This document shows positions 63,308-64,000 of a DNA stretch of 64,000 nucleotides, in pieces (within the stretch, counting starts at the first letter, position 1; each line of letters begins with the position of its first letter). The translations under genes and the position numbers were made by a program. Source of the DNA: DASSJF01 sp035280345 (GTDB lineage: Bacteria; Sysuimicrobiota; Sysuimicrobiia; Sysuimicrobiales; Segetimicrobiaceae); contig DATEGA010000074.1 in NCBI GenBank assembly GCA_035280345.1, positions 18,254-82,253 on the forward strand, given 5' to 3'. The notes under the pieces are model-generated. The model worked only from the letters and a program-made list of their open reading frames with translations. It was not told the origin of the DNA and did not search any database.

Positions 63308-64000
63308 CTACCAGCCCATCGCGTAGCCGTTCCGGCGCGGATCCGCGCCGCCCATCATCCAACCGTCGTCGCGCAGCACGATACCCTGCCCGCCGCCGAC
63401 CCGGACGGACCAGTCCTCGAGGACCTCGATCGAATAGCCGCGCGAGGCCAGCGCCTTGCGGGCGGCCGCCGGGAAGCGGCCTTCGAGCAGCAGTGTCTTG
63501 GGCGGCATCGGATCGCCGACGTCGTCCTTCCACCGGAAGCGCGGGGCGGCGATCGCGTCCTGGATGCCGCGGCCGAAGTCGATCAGCCCAAGGATCATCT
63601 GGGCGGTCGTCTGCGGAATGCCGTACGAGCCCGGCGTCCCAATCAGGAATGCGAGCCGGCCGCCGCGGGCGGCGTGCGCCGGGCCGAGCGGGTCGATCCC
63701 GAACGACTGCGTGGGCGCCATCGGATTCTCTTTGATCCCGAAGCCGTGGGCCGGGCCGGACGGCGATTCGCGGCGCTTATCGGGCGCGATGACGCGGGCG
63801 TCACCGGGTATCAGCGTGCACCAATGATGGCCATTGTTGAGGACGATGCCGGTATCGCCGACGACCACGCCGGAGCCGTAGCCGCTCCCGATCGTCTGGG
63901 TGATGTTGACCGCCAGCCCGCTCGCGTCCGCGGCAGAGAGGTGCGTCGTCGACCGCTCGGGGGCGCGGCGCGCCTTCCGGATGCGCGCACGCACGGGCTG
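63308..64000 (-). CDS. ggt: Gamma-glutamyltransferase, partial (C-terminal part)
   Basis: C-terminal 230 residues of a gamma-glutamyltransferase-family Ntn hydrolase; the frame stays open to the right edge, so the N-terminal part is outside. The catalytic threonine that becomes the N-terminus of the small subunit is in STTHLSAADASG, followed by VNITQTIGSGYGSGVVVGDT and NNGHHW. The region LAFLIGTPGSYGIPQTTAQM carries the GG/GS-type glycine loop (GTPGSYG here). The C-terminus ends DGWMMGGADPRRNGYAMGW, typical of the family. The enzyme hydrolyses or transfers gamma-glutamyl groups, as in glutathione breakdown, usually in the periplasm; the signal peptide is not visible. Confidence 0.92.
   Translation of the reverse strand, partial: QPVRARIRKARRAPERSTTHLSAADASGLAVNITQTIGSGYGSGVVVGDTGIVLNNGHHWCTLIPGDARVIAPDKRRESPSGPAHGFGIKENPMAPTQSFGIDPLGPAHAARGGRLAFLIGTPGSYGIPQTTAQMILGLIDFGRGIQDAIAAPRFRWKDDVGDPMPPKTLLLEGRFPAAARKALASRGYSIEVLEDWSVRVGGGQGIVLRDDGWMMGGADPRRNGYAMGW

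Noticed and set aside
1..64000. CRISPR arrays, rRNA genes, insertion-sequence ends or prophage genes
   Set aside because: No regularly spaced repeats, rRNA-like sequence, terminal inverted repeats with transposase, or phage structural motifs were seen.

Overview
The window is a GC-rich bacterial chromosome segment, densely packed, with strong Shine-Dalgarno sequences, frequent GTG/TTG starts and many 1-4 base stop/start overlaps. None of the solute-binding proteins has a convincing lipobox, and several carry twin-arginine signals. This fits a two-membrane (diderm) cell with soluble periplasmic binding proteins. The gene content (stacked peptide-type importers next to SDR, Gfo/Idh, aldo-keto, aspartoacylase and amidohydrolase genes) is typical of uncultured soil or sediment heterotrophs. 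I cannot name the phylum; lineages such as Sysuimicrobiota (ANGP1/CSP1-3), Chloroflexota or Rokubacteria would be reasonable places to look.

Layout. 1-5945: the start of a peptide-type binding protein (leftward) diverges from a complete SBP-permease-permease importer, followed by a Mug-type DNA glycosylase, an SDR and a CsbD-like protein. 6038-15139 (leftward): an eight-gene operon of FAD oxidoreductase, aldo-keto reductase, Gfo/Idh, DppB, DppC, SBP, PuuE-like deacetylase/allantoinase and SDR. It is divergent from a GntR/FCD regulator at 15286, with a perfect 14-bp palindrome between them. 16057-34301 (rightward): an 18-kb co-directional run holding two more peptide-type importers, two aspartoacylase-like M14 hydrolases, a beta-propeller (BNR) protein, an amidohydrolase and a complete Pot-type importer with a fused permease. 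The run ends in an M24-like protein that has lost its metal-binding aspartates and a second, broken M24 fragment. 34593-43517 (leftward): SBP, DppB, DppC, enolase-superfamily enzyme, MmgE/PrpD, D-cysteine desulfhydrase-like PLP enzyme, RraA-like aldolase and Gfo/Idh. 43708-47108 (rightward): another SBP-DppB-DppC set. 47253-52691 (leftward): two nucleoside hydrolases with a sugar-type SBP and two permeases, then a possible 22-residue membrane microprotein and a hairpin. 53049-55902: TetR, SnoaL-like, epimerase-like and Nudix genes with decayed fragments between them.

56078-61974 is an arabinofuranosidase, sugar-importer and IclR cassette lying exactly between the 3' end of an intact tRNA-Thr(CGU) gene and a 45-bp direct repeat of that 3' end. 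This is the geometry of an integrated element. To its right are the tRNA with its own promoter, a small basic protein, an orphan STAS anti-anti-sigma protein, a small membrane protein and the C-terminal part of a gamma-glutamyltransferase.

How it works together. The window encodes nine binding-protein-dependent importers (six peptide-type, two sugar-type, one Pot-type) plus one further partial SBP, but only one ATPase gene, the Pot-type one. The other eight must borrow ATPases encoded elsewhere. Most importers sit beside a different set of hydrolases, dehydrogenases or lyases, so the segment reads as a set of interchangeable uptake-plus-catabolism modules for small organic nitrogen compounds, nucleosides and arabinosides. 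I see no CRISPR array, phage genes, transposase, integrase or rRNA, and no clearly new multi-gene machine. The most unusual items are the tRNA-bounded cassette, the ATPase-less importer array, the ligand-less M24 protein with its broken neighbour, and the candidate microprotein.
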